From assembly GCA_030248225.1 (NCBI GenBank), contig JASANE010028542.1:79563-143562 (forward strand): a DNA stretch of 64,000 nucleotides, given 5' to 3'. Positions 1 to 11,298 of this stretch are shown here, piece by piece. Both the position numbers and the translations under genes were made by a program. Under the pieces are notes generated by a model. The model was not told the origin of the DNA and ran no database searches. It was given only the letters and a program-made list of their open reading frames with translations. This stretch comes from Trileptium ribeirensis (Eukaryota; Nematoda; Enoplea; Enoplida; Thoracostomopsidae). Position 1 is the first letter of the stretch. Every line of letters starts with the position of its first letter.

Positions 1-244
1 ATAACATATAAATCTAGGCTACAGCATCGATACCTTGAACTTTTTTGCTCGATTACTAGATCACATAATTTTGTTAACTAAACCATCCAAATACTGACAA
101 TTCATTAACACAAATCACATTATAAGTACAGTCAAATTAAAAATAACAATAGGACAAAAATAAATATCGTTATCGTTTAAAATATGGTAAAACTTGAAAA
201 TACTATAAACACATAGACAATAATAGACATCATCTAAAACGTAC

Positions 245-556
245 CATACCAGAGATACCGTTTGAACCGTTGCTGCTACTACCATTTCCTCCCTGAAAGT
301 ACCCCCCTAATATTCTTGATCCTTGTGTATTACTAGAACCCGACACCGAGCCATTTGAGGTTAACAGATGTTCTTTATCGCCATCATCATCACCACTATT
401 GGCGTTGCTGCCAATTATCACACCCTGTAGTGGAGCCGACCAATTGCTTAACGTTTTCGATATGTTTGCTTGGGAAAATAAATTGCTAACAGCGGCAGTA
501 GTCCCATTGAGTTTTCGCGATTTATTTTTTTGAACAAATTCTTCGAGAGATGACAT
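245..556 (-). CDS. First coding exon of an unrecognised gene, partial
   Basis: An ATG at 556-554 opens 104 codons that stop exactly at a GTACGT donor (244-239), leaving phase 0; reading through would meet a stop a few codons later. The peptide begins MSSLEEFVQKNKSRKLNG and becomes rich in Ser, Gly and Asn in its second half, with an acidic DDDGD patch in the middle. No membrane segment or catalytic motif is visible, so this looks like a disordered N-terminal segment. The remaining exons would lie to the left, outside the window. The frame is uninterrupted and the composition is unlike the decayed transposons to its right, which supports a real exon. The product is not recognised. Confidence 0.5.
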
Positions 557-1040
557 CGTGGTGTTATTACGTTACCGAAAAAAATTCGTATATACATAAA
601 TTCGAAATAATTTACATGGTAGCGAACAAATACTGCAAAACAAAATTTAGATATTCATATATATAATAAAAAAATACTTCCACAACGACGTTCAACTACT
701 TATTTGATTTTATAGAATTTCATATCTTGAAGACTGTAAATATCTAACTTGCTTATTTTCTCATACAAAGCTTACAAATGGATCTGGACTGGTCTTGTAT
801 TTGGCTTTGATTTTAATGCTAAGATTTGTTTAGATTGTAGTTGTAGTAACACAACTATTGCTAACCAATGTAATAAATGAGTAACTACCGTTACTGGAGT
901 GCCAAAAAGACTTAGACGCTCAAGTTGCTTCTTTAATAAAAATTTCACATCACAATGATAATACAGTTAAGAAAGCTATTCCCTTTAATTTTGTTATTAG
1001 GTCGAATTTTTTCATCAAGGTCTAAATATGTTCTTTTTGC
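557..1040. other. Upstream flank of the left-edge gene, no gene seen
   Basis: AT-rich DNA directly upstream of the minus-strand ATG at 556. It must hold the 5' untranslated region and promoter if that exon is real, but I see no convincing core promoter motif and no supported open frame. Confidence 0.3.
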
Positions 1041-1760
1041 CGTTATATGGAACTTCAGGTAAACTAGATTTTATGGTCCGAGGTGTGGCCAGTAGTATGC
1101 CAGTGGCACAGCAAGTGTTGGCATGCGTTGCTTTTAGCGCAATTCGTGTTGTCGCGACTGCGTGACTATGGCCATGCACTCGAGTTTCACAATACTCGGC
1201 ACCAAAAGCACGAGATAAAAATGTTTATTTTAGTTAAAACAATTATAATACACGACAGACCAAATCAGTGCGCAATCCTTTCTTGTTTGCGTTTATCTCT
1301 GGGCAGTGATATTTTAGCTCTTTTTTTCATGCTACCCTACATGTGTCCCTGCATTTCCGATTCTTCTTCTCCCGTTCTAGTACTTTACGGTTTAAGTTAT
1401 TTGCTACTTTATTACGTCAGTTGAGAACTTTACACGAGGTATCGCGACCGCAGATATCTATTCTATTTAATCATACTTAGTGCCTTAGATTTAATATTGC
1501 TAATGTGACATATTATTACCCGAACACCCGACCGGAATGCACGGGGGTTTCATTGCCACAAACCTCGCGGATGCAGACGATAGGTGAAATACTACGTTGT
1601 CGAGGACGCAGACACCATAGTTGAGATTCTTCTCCTCGGCCTACAACACCCAACCGGAATGCTCACAGGTAACTTTGAGGAATTAATGAAAGATCTAAAG
1701 ATAGGGTCGTTCTAGTGCCACACCTCTCTCACTCGCCCCGGGTTTTCAAGACGTTTCCTT
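1040..1760. repeat. LTR-like interspersed repeat, copy A
   Basis: It shares the core GGTGTGGCCAGTAGTATGCC with copies near 5.1 kb and 14.3 kb, and a later ACTCGCCCCGGGTTT block with the 5.1-kb copy. The three copies are strongly diverged. Spacing of the shared blocks (about 650-820 bases apart) and the gag-like coding between copies A and B suggest long terminal repeats of an old element read on the minus strand. No clean ends or target duplication could be fixed. A 113-codon plus-strand frame inside it has no recognisable features. Confidence 0.4.
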
Positions 1761-3000
1761 TTATTCTACTAATCTCGCTCAAAATCTGACTCCACAGGCC
1801 TAACTCGGGCCAAAATTCTTGTATCTATGTTCTAATAAGTTATCTTATGCCACTCAGGTTTTATTTTGTTCTAGGTTTAACTCTTTAAGGCAATATCACA
1901 TGTGTTCTTGTCTTGTAATACCAGTGCTTTTCTTATACAACGCTGCAGTATTTGGATATAACTTCCGAACACCAGGTATATAATTGTGGTGCTCTTTTAA
2001 ATGCTATGTGATCTTAGTTCATCGTCCAGCATTCGCTTTCCTCCAACTTGTAATGGCACAAGATCTTTAAAGCAAGAAAACTATAACTAAAGCACAAGAA
2101 TGTGGGACTTCTTTTTGAGACCGTCCCTAAACCTAATAATTCATGGAAATTCTATACGTGTGTCGCGTGAAACAGAAAACTCTAAAGCCAACGCGTCAAC
2201 ATCACCACCCTAGAACAACTCAAACTCAAACTAAACTAAAATTTCAACACACAAGTATGCAAATCAGGACTAATCACGTAATTAGAGCTTGAAAAATCTA
2301 AAACAACTAAAAGGGGGATGAGGTAGTAATTTCTACCAAAAGCGTAGAATGGGGAACACCCGACTAGCTAGCACTTCCCGGAAGTTAGAGGCCCGAAACA
2401 AACTAAAAATAAAATTTGGGGTGGTTTTGGGCCGATAACTCACTACTTAGATTACGGGACCGTACATCCCAGCTTGTGGGACTATCATCTTTCCACTGAT
2501 GCTGTTTTTTGCTTCCCTAACAAGATGCTAGAACGACCATGAGAGGCTAACGTGGTACGTATTATGTGGTGAACCCCGGCACACCTCGGACTGAAGTCCT
2601 TAACTTTACCTCTCATGAGCGCGCCAACACCCTCCTTTTATCCCAGCACGGTTAACGGTTCCTGTTCTTTTAAATTCGACACCATTCACCCCGTTCGCTG
2701 AGATTTGCGTCTTCCACTGCCGCTACCGATGTAGTTTTATTTTCTTTCATTAACCGACCCCTAAACCTTCCCTTTTCCTTTCTGTCATACTTCCATCCCT
2801 CATTTATTTCCTTTCTCTACCGTTTTCTTCTTCTTTGTCCGACGGTGTTTCTTTGGTTATAGGGAACCCTACCTAAAATAAAATGGTTAGACAATTATGC
2901 ATGCATAAGTACAAAACAAACAATACTTAAAAATGTTTTTTAAACTTTGGAGTCTTGTTCACTCAATTCTCCAAAGGTTAATTAGCGTCCTAAACCGATT
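1761..3000. other. No gene; degraded repeat DNA
   Basis: No open frame of interest. A G/T-rich patch near 2405-2440 resembles the patches at 14.1 kb and 15.55 kb, so this is probably the remnant interior or flank of the same LTR-like element. Confidence 0.3.
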
Positions 3001-4790
3001 TCTTGCGGTTGGCAGTATTTTCATCAATACTATTCTTTGACACTTCTATTCTTTCGTGGTTCGGTGTCGCGCTGCATACATTATAATCCATCCACGAAGT
3101 CTTTGACCGTTCCCGTCTGACGTATATTTTGCAGTTTGTTTATGTGATTGGTCAACGTCTTTGGCACGTCGAATCTTTCTTTGAATTTCTTGTCCAATTA
3201 GCTGTAATTGCGTAGTTTTTAGGCCTTTTCGAATGTTAGCACCTGCAAGTATTCTTCTGCCTTCTCGCGCATTTTTGCATTCAGGACTTGGAGTTTCTCT
3301 TGCTCGTCGTCAATCCCGTCTTGAACCAGCGCTTTTTCTAGTTCTTTGCGAAATTTCTCGAACTGGTGTCGCCTTCGTACGCTTACACGTTTTGTACTTC
3401 GTTTTCCATCTTGACCATAATCGCCTGACCGATCACATGTTGCGTTGTGTTCGCTGTTTGTGGCGTTTCTTCTGTTTCCACATTGATCAGGGCTTCGATT
3501 AGTTGTTGGTTCATCGTCTTTAGGTCGTTGTTTTGTTGTTCATTTGATTCGTTATCGCCGTAGCTTGTTGCGGTTGATGGATTTGACACAGGTATGATGT
3601 TGCTGTTGCCAATGGTACTCCGGGATTGATCACCGAATTATTTCCAGCGAATGGTATTTAATTGTATGGCGGGGCCAATGATGTTGCACTGTAGTGTCGG
3701 TATGCTCCGGTAGCTGTATTTTGCCCGTGGTTCCATATGCTCACCGTTTGAAATATGCCGCAGTTCGTTGTTAAATACGAGGTTTGTGCGTGGTTCCATG
3801 TGTTCACCATTTGAAATGCACCGAAATTTGTTCTTCAGCGTTCATTTTTTGATTTGATTCGTTTGTTGTTCTTTTCCTACTTGCACGAATTTGTTCTTGA
3901 TTTGCACCGACTCGTTCGTGGTTTGCACTGATTCCTTCTTGGTTTGCACCGATTCGTCCATAGTTTGTCTCGAATCGTTCTTGCTTTGCACCGATTCGTT
4001 CTTGGTTTGCACCGATTCTCGTTTCTTGTTGCCCATCGTTATTGGTCATATTCGGTAATTATTGTTGTTGCTGTTGTACTTGTTGAATTTCGACCGTACT
4101 TAGTTCAATACAGTTAGTTTCTTGATCATCGATTGTCGTTATTACTACTTGCGATTGATCTGATTGCTTATCATTGCTCGACGCCGTATACATTTGACCC
4201 AAACTGAAGTGGCCGCGGTAATTTTTGCATTGAATTACAATTTTTGGTCGTTAACTTTGGTGTTGTTGATTCGGTATTTCAATTTGATTTTGTTCGATTT
4301 CGCCGTCATGCTGACTTGAGTTTCTTCCTTCATGTTCTGTGCTTTGCGAATCTCTTCTCGGTTGAGCTGGTGGAATCTCCGATTCATTTTGATCATGCCC
4401 TTTACAGAAATGTTCGAGTTCTTCTGTTAATGTTGCGTGTTTCTTTATGAATCGTAATTGGTTTTTTAATTGTTGTTGCGATCTTTGTATGGCTTCTCGA
4501 ACTTCTTTATCCGGATCTTCTGTAATTTGCGAATAACTTGTTGCTGATTGCTTTGTCTTGGAACGTTTCGGTGTAAGTTTCTTGCAAGTTTCTTTAATCT
4601 TCTTGTTGTTCTTGTCTTTTTGGTTCGGGTGTGCACGGATCGAATTCTCGGATTGTATTTTCGAATTTGTTTGTTGCACTCCACTTTGTTGTCGCTTCTT
4701 GTGTCTTTAAGTTTTACGGTTCTTTCCCGTTCACGTCGTTCTTTTTTGTCACCGCTTCTTTATGCGCTGATATGCTAGGTACTGTTCTCT
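3000..4790 (-). pseudogene. Degenerate gag-like coding region of an LTR-like element
   Basis: Several minus-strand frames follow one another with frame changes: about 4679-4251 (142 codons, charged and Gln-rich), 4049-3804 (81 codons of heptad repeats), 3589-3383, and a coiled-coil-like stretch near 3380-3230 in another frame. All are hydrophilic and rich in Gln, Asn, Glu and Lys, with no protease, polymerase or integrase motif. The position between LTR-like repeats A and B, both in range for one element, suggests the gag part of a retrotransposon that has lost pol, or a non-autonomous derivative. Assignment rests on composition and context only; a degraded host coiled-coil gene is an alternative. 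Confidence 0.33.
3888..4013 (-). repeat. 21-bp minisatellite encoding heptads (GANQERI-like)
   Basis: Six consecutive 21-base units translate on the minus strand to seven-residue repeats such as GANQERI, GAKQERF, GANQEGI, SANHERV and GANQEQI. The period matches a coiled-coil heptad exactly, with I, V or F at the same position, so the array grew without breaking frame. It lies in the gag-like region. Confidence 0.75.
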
Positions 4791-5029
4791 GAAGTGGTAT
4801 TTTATGTTTTAGACTTTAAACGGCTTGCGTAAAACGTCTTTAAATATGAGGTCTATCAATTCCTATTACGATATAAATAACTTCTATTTTGGCTTCTGCC
4901 TTATTCAGGACTTCGGGTTGATTGTTGATTTTCAGAAAGTATGACCACTTTATTTTATTATTGAGTTGTCCCACTATTACACGACATCCAGCATGTTGTT
5001 TTATTTTGAAATAGATTAAGGTAAGGTTG

Positions 5030-5990
5030 GACTGGGAATTTTTATGGCGGCTATCGGAATTTAAAGGGGAAGAGATCCGTCACCGAAGATTGATGGAGAC
5101 AAGGTGTGGCCAGTAGTATGCCGGTGTGGCAGCGAGCACGGCACGCGTTCTTTTGATTATATTCAACAACTGGCGCTGCGGCGTTCCTACTTCTAAGCAC
5201 TCTTGGTCCAGAGACTTTAGAACCACAGACGTAATTAAGAACGTTTATTTAGAAAACAGTTATAACATACCTATGTCAAGGCACGATTCCTTGGCACAGA
5301 TCTTTTTGGATTATGCCACTCATAACTACCAGTAATTTTATCCCTTGTTCTAAACTATTCTAGTAAAAACACGACGCTACTGGCTCTTCTTTTTCCTCTA
5401 TTTGCGTTTAAGCGTTAGCTTATCTGCTACTTTAATACTCCTCTTGTGAGGTTGATACCGTCGCCCCGGTAGCCTACGGCCCGTACGATTGTTTAAGTAC
5501 CTGAACCTACACCTTATATTTACACTAATACTAATCTATCCTTAGTTTAAAGCAGTTACCCACGGTAGACTGGCGTACTGTGTTATAACTGAGTGGTATC
5601 GGTTTAAGAATTAGGTTATCTAGTAATTTGCTAATCCTCTTTTGAGGTAAGTACGGTCGCCCCGGTAGGCTGGGGCCCGTAAGATTATTTAATTACCTTC
5701 GCCTGAACCTTAAATTTACGCTAGCAATAGTCCTTATTTAAACAATTACCCCCAGTAGGCTGGCGTACTGCGTTATAATAAAGAACTGGGTGGTAACGGT
5801 CGACTACAACCCCAGTTAAAACTTTTTCTCTCTCAATCCTCCAGCACCCGGTAGTCGTGCGAAAACAGGTGCTTCTGAGGAGAGGAGGGATCTCAAGATT
5901 GGTCGTTCTAATCCCTTACTCGCCCCGGGTTTGCTCACGAAGTTAACCCCATTATTGAACTCACGCTAAGAGATTCATACTCGACACAAG
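5030..5990. repeat. LTR-like interspersed repeat, copy B, with internal tandem duplication
   Basis: It matches copy C (14.2 kb) from the TATGGCGGCTATCGG block through GGTGTGGCCAGTAGTATGCC and again at a CTCACGAAGTTAACCCCA block near 5932. Inside, a segment starting TCGCCCCGGTAG (5461) recurs about 196 bases later (5657) with the following GGCCCGTA and CTGGCGTACTG blocks, so this copy carries two tandem units. On the minus strand it lies upstream of the gag-like frames, the place of a 5' LTR. Confidence 0.45.
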
Positions 5991-6038
5991 GCCAATGATT
6001 TATATATATATATCAATATGCTAGTAATTTATATACTA

Positions 6039-7675
6039 CTATACCAGTCTAAAAATTAATTCCTTTAATTTTAAATTAAGTCCTTTAATTAATGCCTCTG
6101 TGAAGTTATCGGACGTTATTACTCTCTGTTCGTGGCGTTCAAGGCGCACATGCTTACGACTTGGCTGTTTGGATGGCTTATATGGCGTGGAAGCCAGCTT
6201 CTTAGCAAGAATGTCAGTAATCGAAGTGCAGCGACGTATTGACGGTGAAGAGGAGACCGAGCTTAATGGGGTAGCACCGGATGGGAATAGCTGTCGAGAG
6301 CAACCAGAGGAATGTTCTGATGACACAAATACTTGGTTCGAAGCGGACGGCACTGGCGATGCATTAGTAGTCGCTTCTGAAGCGTTATCCGCATGAGCAG
6401 CCGCTTCTGCGATGGCTGCTGCTTTATTAGGACTGCTAACAGGAGTTTCAGGGTGCGCTTTTTGATATTGCAGCGATTTGTCTGCAGGAAATAATTTAAC
6501 ATCGTATTTGAGCCGGTTAACAGGGAACAAACCCGTCTTCCGGAAACCACTTTTGATACTATCGCTCGGCAATCTGTCATCAAAGATTTGTGACAGTAGT
6601 TGGACAAACTCTGATTTTGATAATCTCCGACTACGGTTTGGATCGGATGCCCATTTGTGCAAACGTTTGTTCCGGTTGGATTTGAGCCCTCGGAAACACC
6701 CTACATCTAGGGGCTGCAACCGATCCGACGTGTGGGGTGGAAGAGTGATGATAGTGATGTTTTCTTTTCTAGCTTTAGTTATGACATCTAGGCTAACGTG
6801 TGTTGCGTGCCCATCGCATACCAGAATTAATGGCCGCTTGCCTGCAGTAAATTCGCAGAAGTGCTCAAACAACTGCGAAAACACGGCACTATCTTGCCAC
6901 CCCTTTTGGGACCAGCAATACAATGTTCCAGGATAATCGTCTACTGGGTGCCAATGTTCAAGCGGTCGTTTACCTTGGAAGATTATAGCCGGTGGCATGC
7001 GGGTACCAGCAGCTGACACTGCAGCGACTATTGTTGCATGCTCTCACCCCGTACTCTCGCTGATTCGATCAACCTTTTCGCCCTGTCCAGCAAGTACTCT
7101 AACCTTGCTGGCATCGCTACACAGACTAGTTTCGTCTATGTTCCAGATGTTTCCTGGCTTGTTTACAAGTCCCAAACAGGAGATAAAGTGTTCTATAATG
7201 TCATAGAACTCATAGATGGAGTCAGGATCCGACGCAGCTTGGGCCCTAGCACGCTGCAATAGCTGGGGCATCTTTAGAGATATACCCCAACGCTCGCAAA
7301 ACAAACGACGCCAATCTGGTCCTGGTCGTCCGTTTGTAAACACAGGCTTAATTTTGTTTTCAGATATATATTCCTGCGCCAAGTCTAGTAGCTCATCGCT
7401 TGATAAGCCGAATCCACACCTGTTCATTAGTTTTATACAAGATGAGATTTCTACTTCAATTTCTAGAGACAGTTCTAGAGACCGGTGACCAGCCTTAAAG
7501 CCCGCATTAGGATCTTCGACGTGCAAGATAAGTGTAGAACGGGGCACTCCAAAAGTTGTTGACGCAGTATGCTTAGACATCCCATTCTTAATAGCATCTA
7601 GTGCAGCGCGCAATTTATTTATGCGATTAGAAATAGTTTCTGGATAATTTTTTTGGGTCTATTATTACGTACCAT
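6039..7675 (-). pseudogene. pogo/Tigger-type DDE transposase with one frameshift and one nonsense change
   Basis: Reading from an ATG at 7675, the protein starts MVRNNRPKK, has an N-terminal helix-turn-helix region (AALDAIKNGMSKHTASTTFG), then the DDE domain: NIDETSL holds the first Asp, LILVCDGHATH the second, and the block ITLPPHTSDRLQPLDVG is diagnostic of the pogo/Tigger (Tc1-mariner superfamily) transposases. Two lesions interrupt it: a one-base change in an A-run (T-run 7648-7654 on the plus strand) and an in-frame TGA (7044-7046) where an Arg codon CGA is expected, a typical CpG decay. Otherwise about 525 codons are preserved, so the copy is fairly young. Clear terminal inverted repeats were not found. 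Such enzymes cut and paste their own element at TA sites. Confidence 0.9.
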
Positions 7676-7835
7676 AGCTAATATATAATTATTGCTGAAA
7701 CGCATTAATAATAGATATATATAGCGTTGTAGGAAATGTGCATAATATATAACACATATATAAGTACCTATGTAAGTAACATGTCTTTCGAAACATAGTA
7801 GCCGTAACATATATGTGAACTTTGAGCGCGGATCA

Positions 7836-8270
7836 GAATAGCCCCACGCTGGGGAGGTCAGTATTGCCCCACACCCCTTTTTTTGGTTGGGGCTATTATG
7901 ACCCCCATAAAAAATTTAACAGGGAACGCTAAGTAGGTGACTTTGAACTTGACTCACACTTTCAACCGAACAGCTTGCCTACGTTACCAATCAAATTCTA
8001 CTTTTTAATTTTTTCAACAGAAGGAATAGTGATAATTTCCCAAAACACCTATATTTGGCTACCGGGCCGAAAAAGCAGCGCCTTTTGCATTTTTATTTGT
8101 GTATCAGGTGCAAGGCAGAAAACAATGGTCATATTTGTGGCACATATCAATGGGAAGATAGGCAATCCACAGCACTTTAAAATATTTGGAAATTCGCTGA
8201 CATGACTGATTTAGTAGATGGGGTCATAATAGCCCCATTTTGGCATGGGGGTCATAATAGCCCCACCTGA
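7836..8270. repeat. Small inverted-repeat (MITE-like) element
   Basis: The motif GGGGTCATAATAGCCCC occurs at 8220-8236 and 8247-8264, and its reverse complement at 7889-7906, with a related AGAATAGCCCCAC at 7837. The outer pair is inverted and about 340 bases apart. This looks like the termini of a short non-autonomous DNA element, or the 5' end of the neighbouring pogo/Tigger element. The 76-codon plus-strand frame inside (7975-8205) shows no family features. Confidence 0.4.
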
Positions 8271-10597
8271 CTTGACTATATATACATTTTTGTGCCAAAC
8301 AATTTTGATATCTTCTAGACGTGCTATTATAGCATCAAATCAGAACATGTTAGCATTAAAATACGAATACAGTTAGTCTGGAAACCAAGGTGAGATATGT
8401 AATGTCAGTGTCAAATGGTATCGCATTCGGACAGTAATAGTTAGCTACTTTGTAAATAGCGAATACAGACTAAGGCTCAGTGGCTTAATCGGATTTACAC
8501 AGATCATATTAGGTAAACTTATGCGAATTTTTGTTATAGACATCGGATAATATATTTTTGCTATTTACAAGGGTATATATACGGTAGCGTCAACATATTC
8601 GAGTTATTCTGAGAATATTGCTAGGTTAAGTCGGTAGTTGTGATACTGCATGAAAGAAATCTGGTAGGTGGTTGATTTAGTTGTTACATTTAACGCCAGT
8701 TCGATCTGGAAGTTGTAAATGGTTGATACCGATATATCAGACTAATGGTATTGAATCACATATTTATTGCATAAAATTCAAGAGTACTCATGGAATGGTT
8801 TCCATATAGCTGTTAAATGTTATATTTAAAACAAATTACTAAAAATTCAGCGAACTGAACAATCCAATGCATATTAGAGTAAGGCCGGTCGAATGAGTAG
8901 TAATTACCTCTTAATTGTGTGAGATAAATTTCGTTAAGCCATTAACTTATGCCTTGCCCTAAGGTTAATTGCGATGACATGAAATAGCCAAACCAATATG
9001 CAACGAACTGTATACAAATAGCAATGATATATGCAAAGAATGTATTATCAACATTAATACGTCAATTACCATCCGTGACACCGATCTGTGGCATACCTTC
9101 AACATTGTCCGAATGTCAAGAAAGAATACTGATCAACGCTATATTGCCGAGAGTCTACGTACTAAGTCGCATATTTTGAAGGCTGAATACTTTATCAAAA
9201 ACTTAAAGCGTAAGAACCATGGGTTGCGCAGGGTTAACATTACACATCTGCTTAACCATCGGTTATACGCATACCAGCCTTGGTGCATGTAGTAAAAGGT
9301 AAAATTGTTGAATTAATTTGTACTGTGTAACATTGAGATAAAGATTTCTTAAGTACGAAATATAGGAACTACGGGTTGCGTATGGTCAACCGAACACACA
9401 TTCCCATAGCAATCAGTCATGTTAATACCAGCTCGGGTGTAGTGTAATAAACGGTAAAAAGTTGAGGTAATTTATGCTGTGTAACCTCATACAAAGGTTT
9501 ATAATGGGTGGATAACTTTAGAGTCGTCAACGTTCTCTATACAATAGCCGGACCATATTTTAGTAGGATAGATAAATTATCGACATACGTACCTACCATG
9601 AACGTATAAGAGCTGTTGGACGCATTAAGTTAACAGATTGCACAGCCGCGTATCAGTTAGCTTCGCGAATGTTCATCTAGGTGCTTATTAGTGAGAAGGT
9701 TGATAAAGGAATAGGTATTTACTTTGGATGCGATAGATTGTAAAACTTTCGATTTTAGTCGATCTTTGTTTTCGATATTGCCCTTGTCACCAACTTGATA
9801 CTGGAAAATTTATTAAATCGAATATTTAATAATTTGGTCCTTGGTCGCTGGCGGGTAGCTTGCATATGTTTTAAAAGTTAATGAAATGTATAAACACTGG
9901 CATTCAAATAATGTAAAAACGGGGACCAGCATCTATGGGAATCTATGTGATCTCAATGGGATCCGGTCATTCATCAGAATTATTATTTAACCAATTACAA
10001 TCCATAACTATCTTAGTTGTAAGTGAGACCTAGCCCTATCGGGTATTGGTTACATCATTTGACCTCTGTATTAAGTACATTGGTGCGGTTTATCCGCTTA
10101 TATGCTTAAAATTTTGACAGCTTCTTAGAAAGTGGATATATAATATATAGTCCCTACTACTGATCTCCCGTTATTAAGAATAGACATTTTACCTCAGCAT
10201 ATTTCCATGGCAATTGGAAATACTACTGCTCTAGCTTATTCTTGGTTTTTCACTTCAATTTCAAACCTACAGAACATCCCTTTAGATACTCGTTCAGGTC
10301 AACATCTGCCCTATTCTTGTAGCTGCGATGCATATGTACATAATCATTGGACGAACTTTGTATTTATAAACTAATCTAGTTGGTGTTATTCTTTAATATG
10401 ATTCAGACTAAGCTTGATTAAATGTCATAGTACCTTTCACTCTAAAATCTAGCTACGAAATCAGTCTAAGCCACATGTAAATAAGTTTAGTTCATTGGAA
10501 AATACTATTTCCTCTCATTAAAACTTATAACGTAGATGATTATACCTCATTTACGGCAATACACCAATCGATGCAGAACTCAGTAAGACCATCACAG
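8271..10597. other. No gene seen
   Basis: More than 2.3 kb of AT-rich DNA without a supported open frame, RNA gene or tandem repeat. A loose direct repeat is visible around 9235-9300 and 9370-9470 (shared GGGTTGCG, GTGTAACCT and CGGTAAAA-type blocks), suggesting an old, diverged duplication. Confidence 0.3.
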
Positions 10598-11275
10598 TCA
10601 AATTGCATGGAGCCAAAAAAAGTCAGGATTCTGGCGAGTGATACGCCGTGCTAATTGCAGGTCATCTGCGCATTTGAAGATTGCACCTGACACATATTCG
10701 TCTGCGTCATCTATGAATATTAGAAAAAGCAAAGGGAAGAAAACCGAGCCCTGAGGCACACCACTAGTGACCTCGCACCACGTAGATTCCGCTCCGTGTT
10801 GAGATGAACGAACTGTCGCCGATTTGTCAAGTAGCTACGAAGCCAAAGCAGCAAGTTACCACAAATCCCATAGATTTCTACTTCCTTCAGCAACGCCTCA
10901 TGGTTGACAGTATCGAATGCCTTTCGAAAGTTTACATAGATAACATCAAGCCAGTCATTTGAGTCAACACTCTTCGTAGCAAAATTAAAATACTCTAATA
11001 ATTGAGAGGTTGTGGATCTCTTTGACACGAATCTGTGTTGTGACGAGTAGATCAGATTGTTTCGTGATAAATAAGTTACTAGTTGATCCCGTACTATAGT
11101 TTCCATTACTTTGCTGGCAGCGGTCGTGAGACTAATGGGTCTATAGTTACTGCAAAGTGATTTGTCGCCTTTACCTTTATAGATCGGTACCACTTTCGCG
11201 TCCTTCCAAGCCGAAGGAAACACCGCCGATGTCATGGACCAATTGAAAACATCTGACAAATATCCAGATTTTATT
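10598..11275 (-). pseudogene. LINE (non-LTR retrotransposon) reverse transcriptase fragment
   Basis: Minus-strand reading gives consecutive non-LTR reverse transcriptase motifs: FPSAWKDAKVVPIYKGKGDK, NYRPISLT, a degenerate RKAFDTVNHEALL, then after a frameshift near 10.78 kb SGVPQGSV, LLFLIFIDD and FKCADDLQL. The catalytic box is CADD instead of the usual YADD. The fragment lacks an endonuclease domain and stops at 10598, so it is truncated at both ends. Its order of motifs fits Jockey/CR1/Rex-like elements. It begins within about 25 bases of the end of the Penelope-like element on the same strand. Confidence 0.85.
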
Positions 11276-11298
11276 ACTAAAATTCATCTTGCGTGGTT

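Noticed and set aside
1083..1424. 113-codon plus-strand frame
   Set aside because: It lies in an LTR-like repeat and is not preserved in the other two copies.
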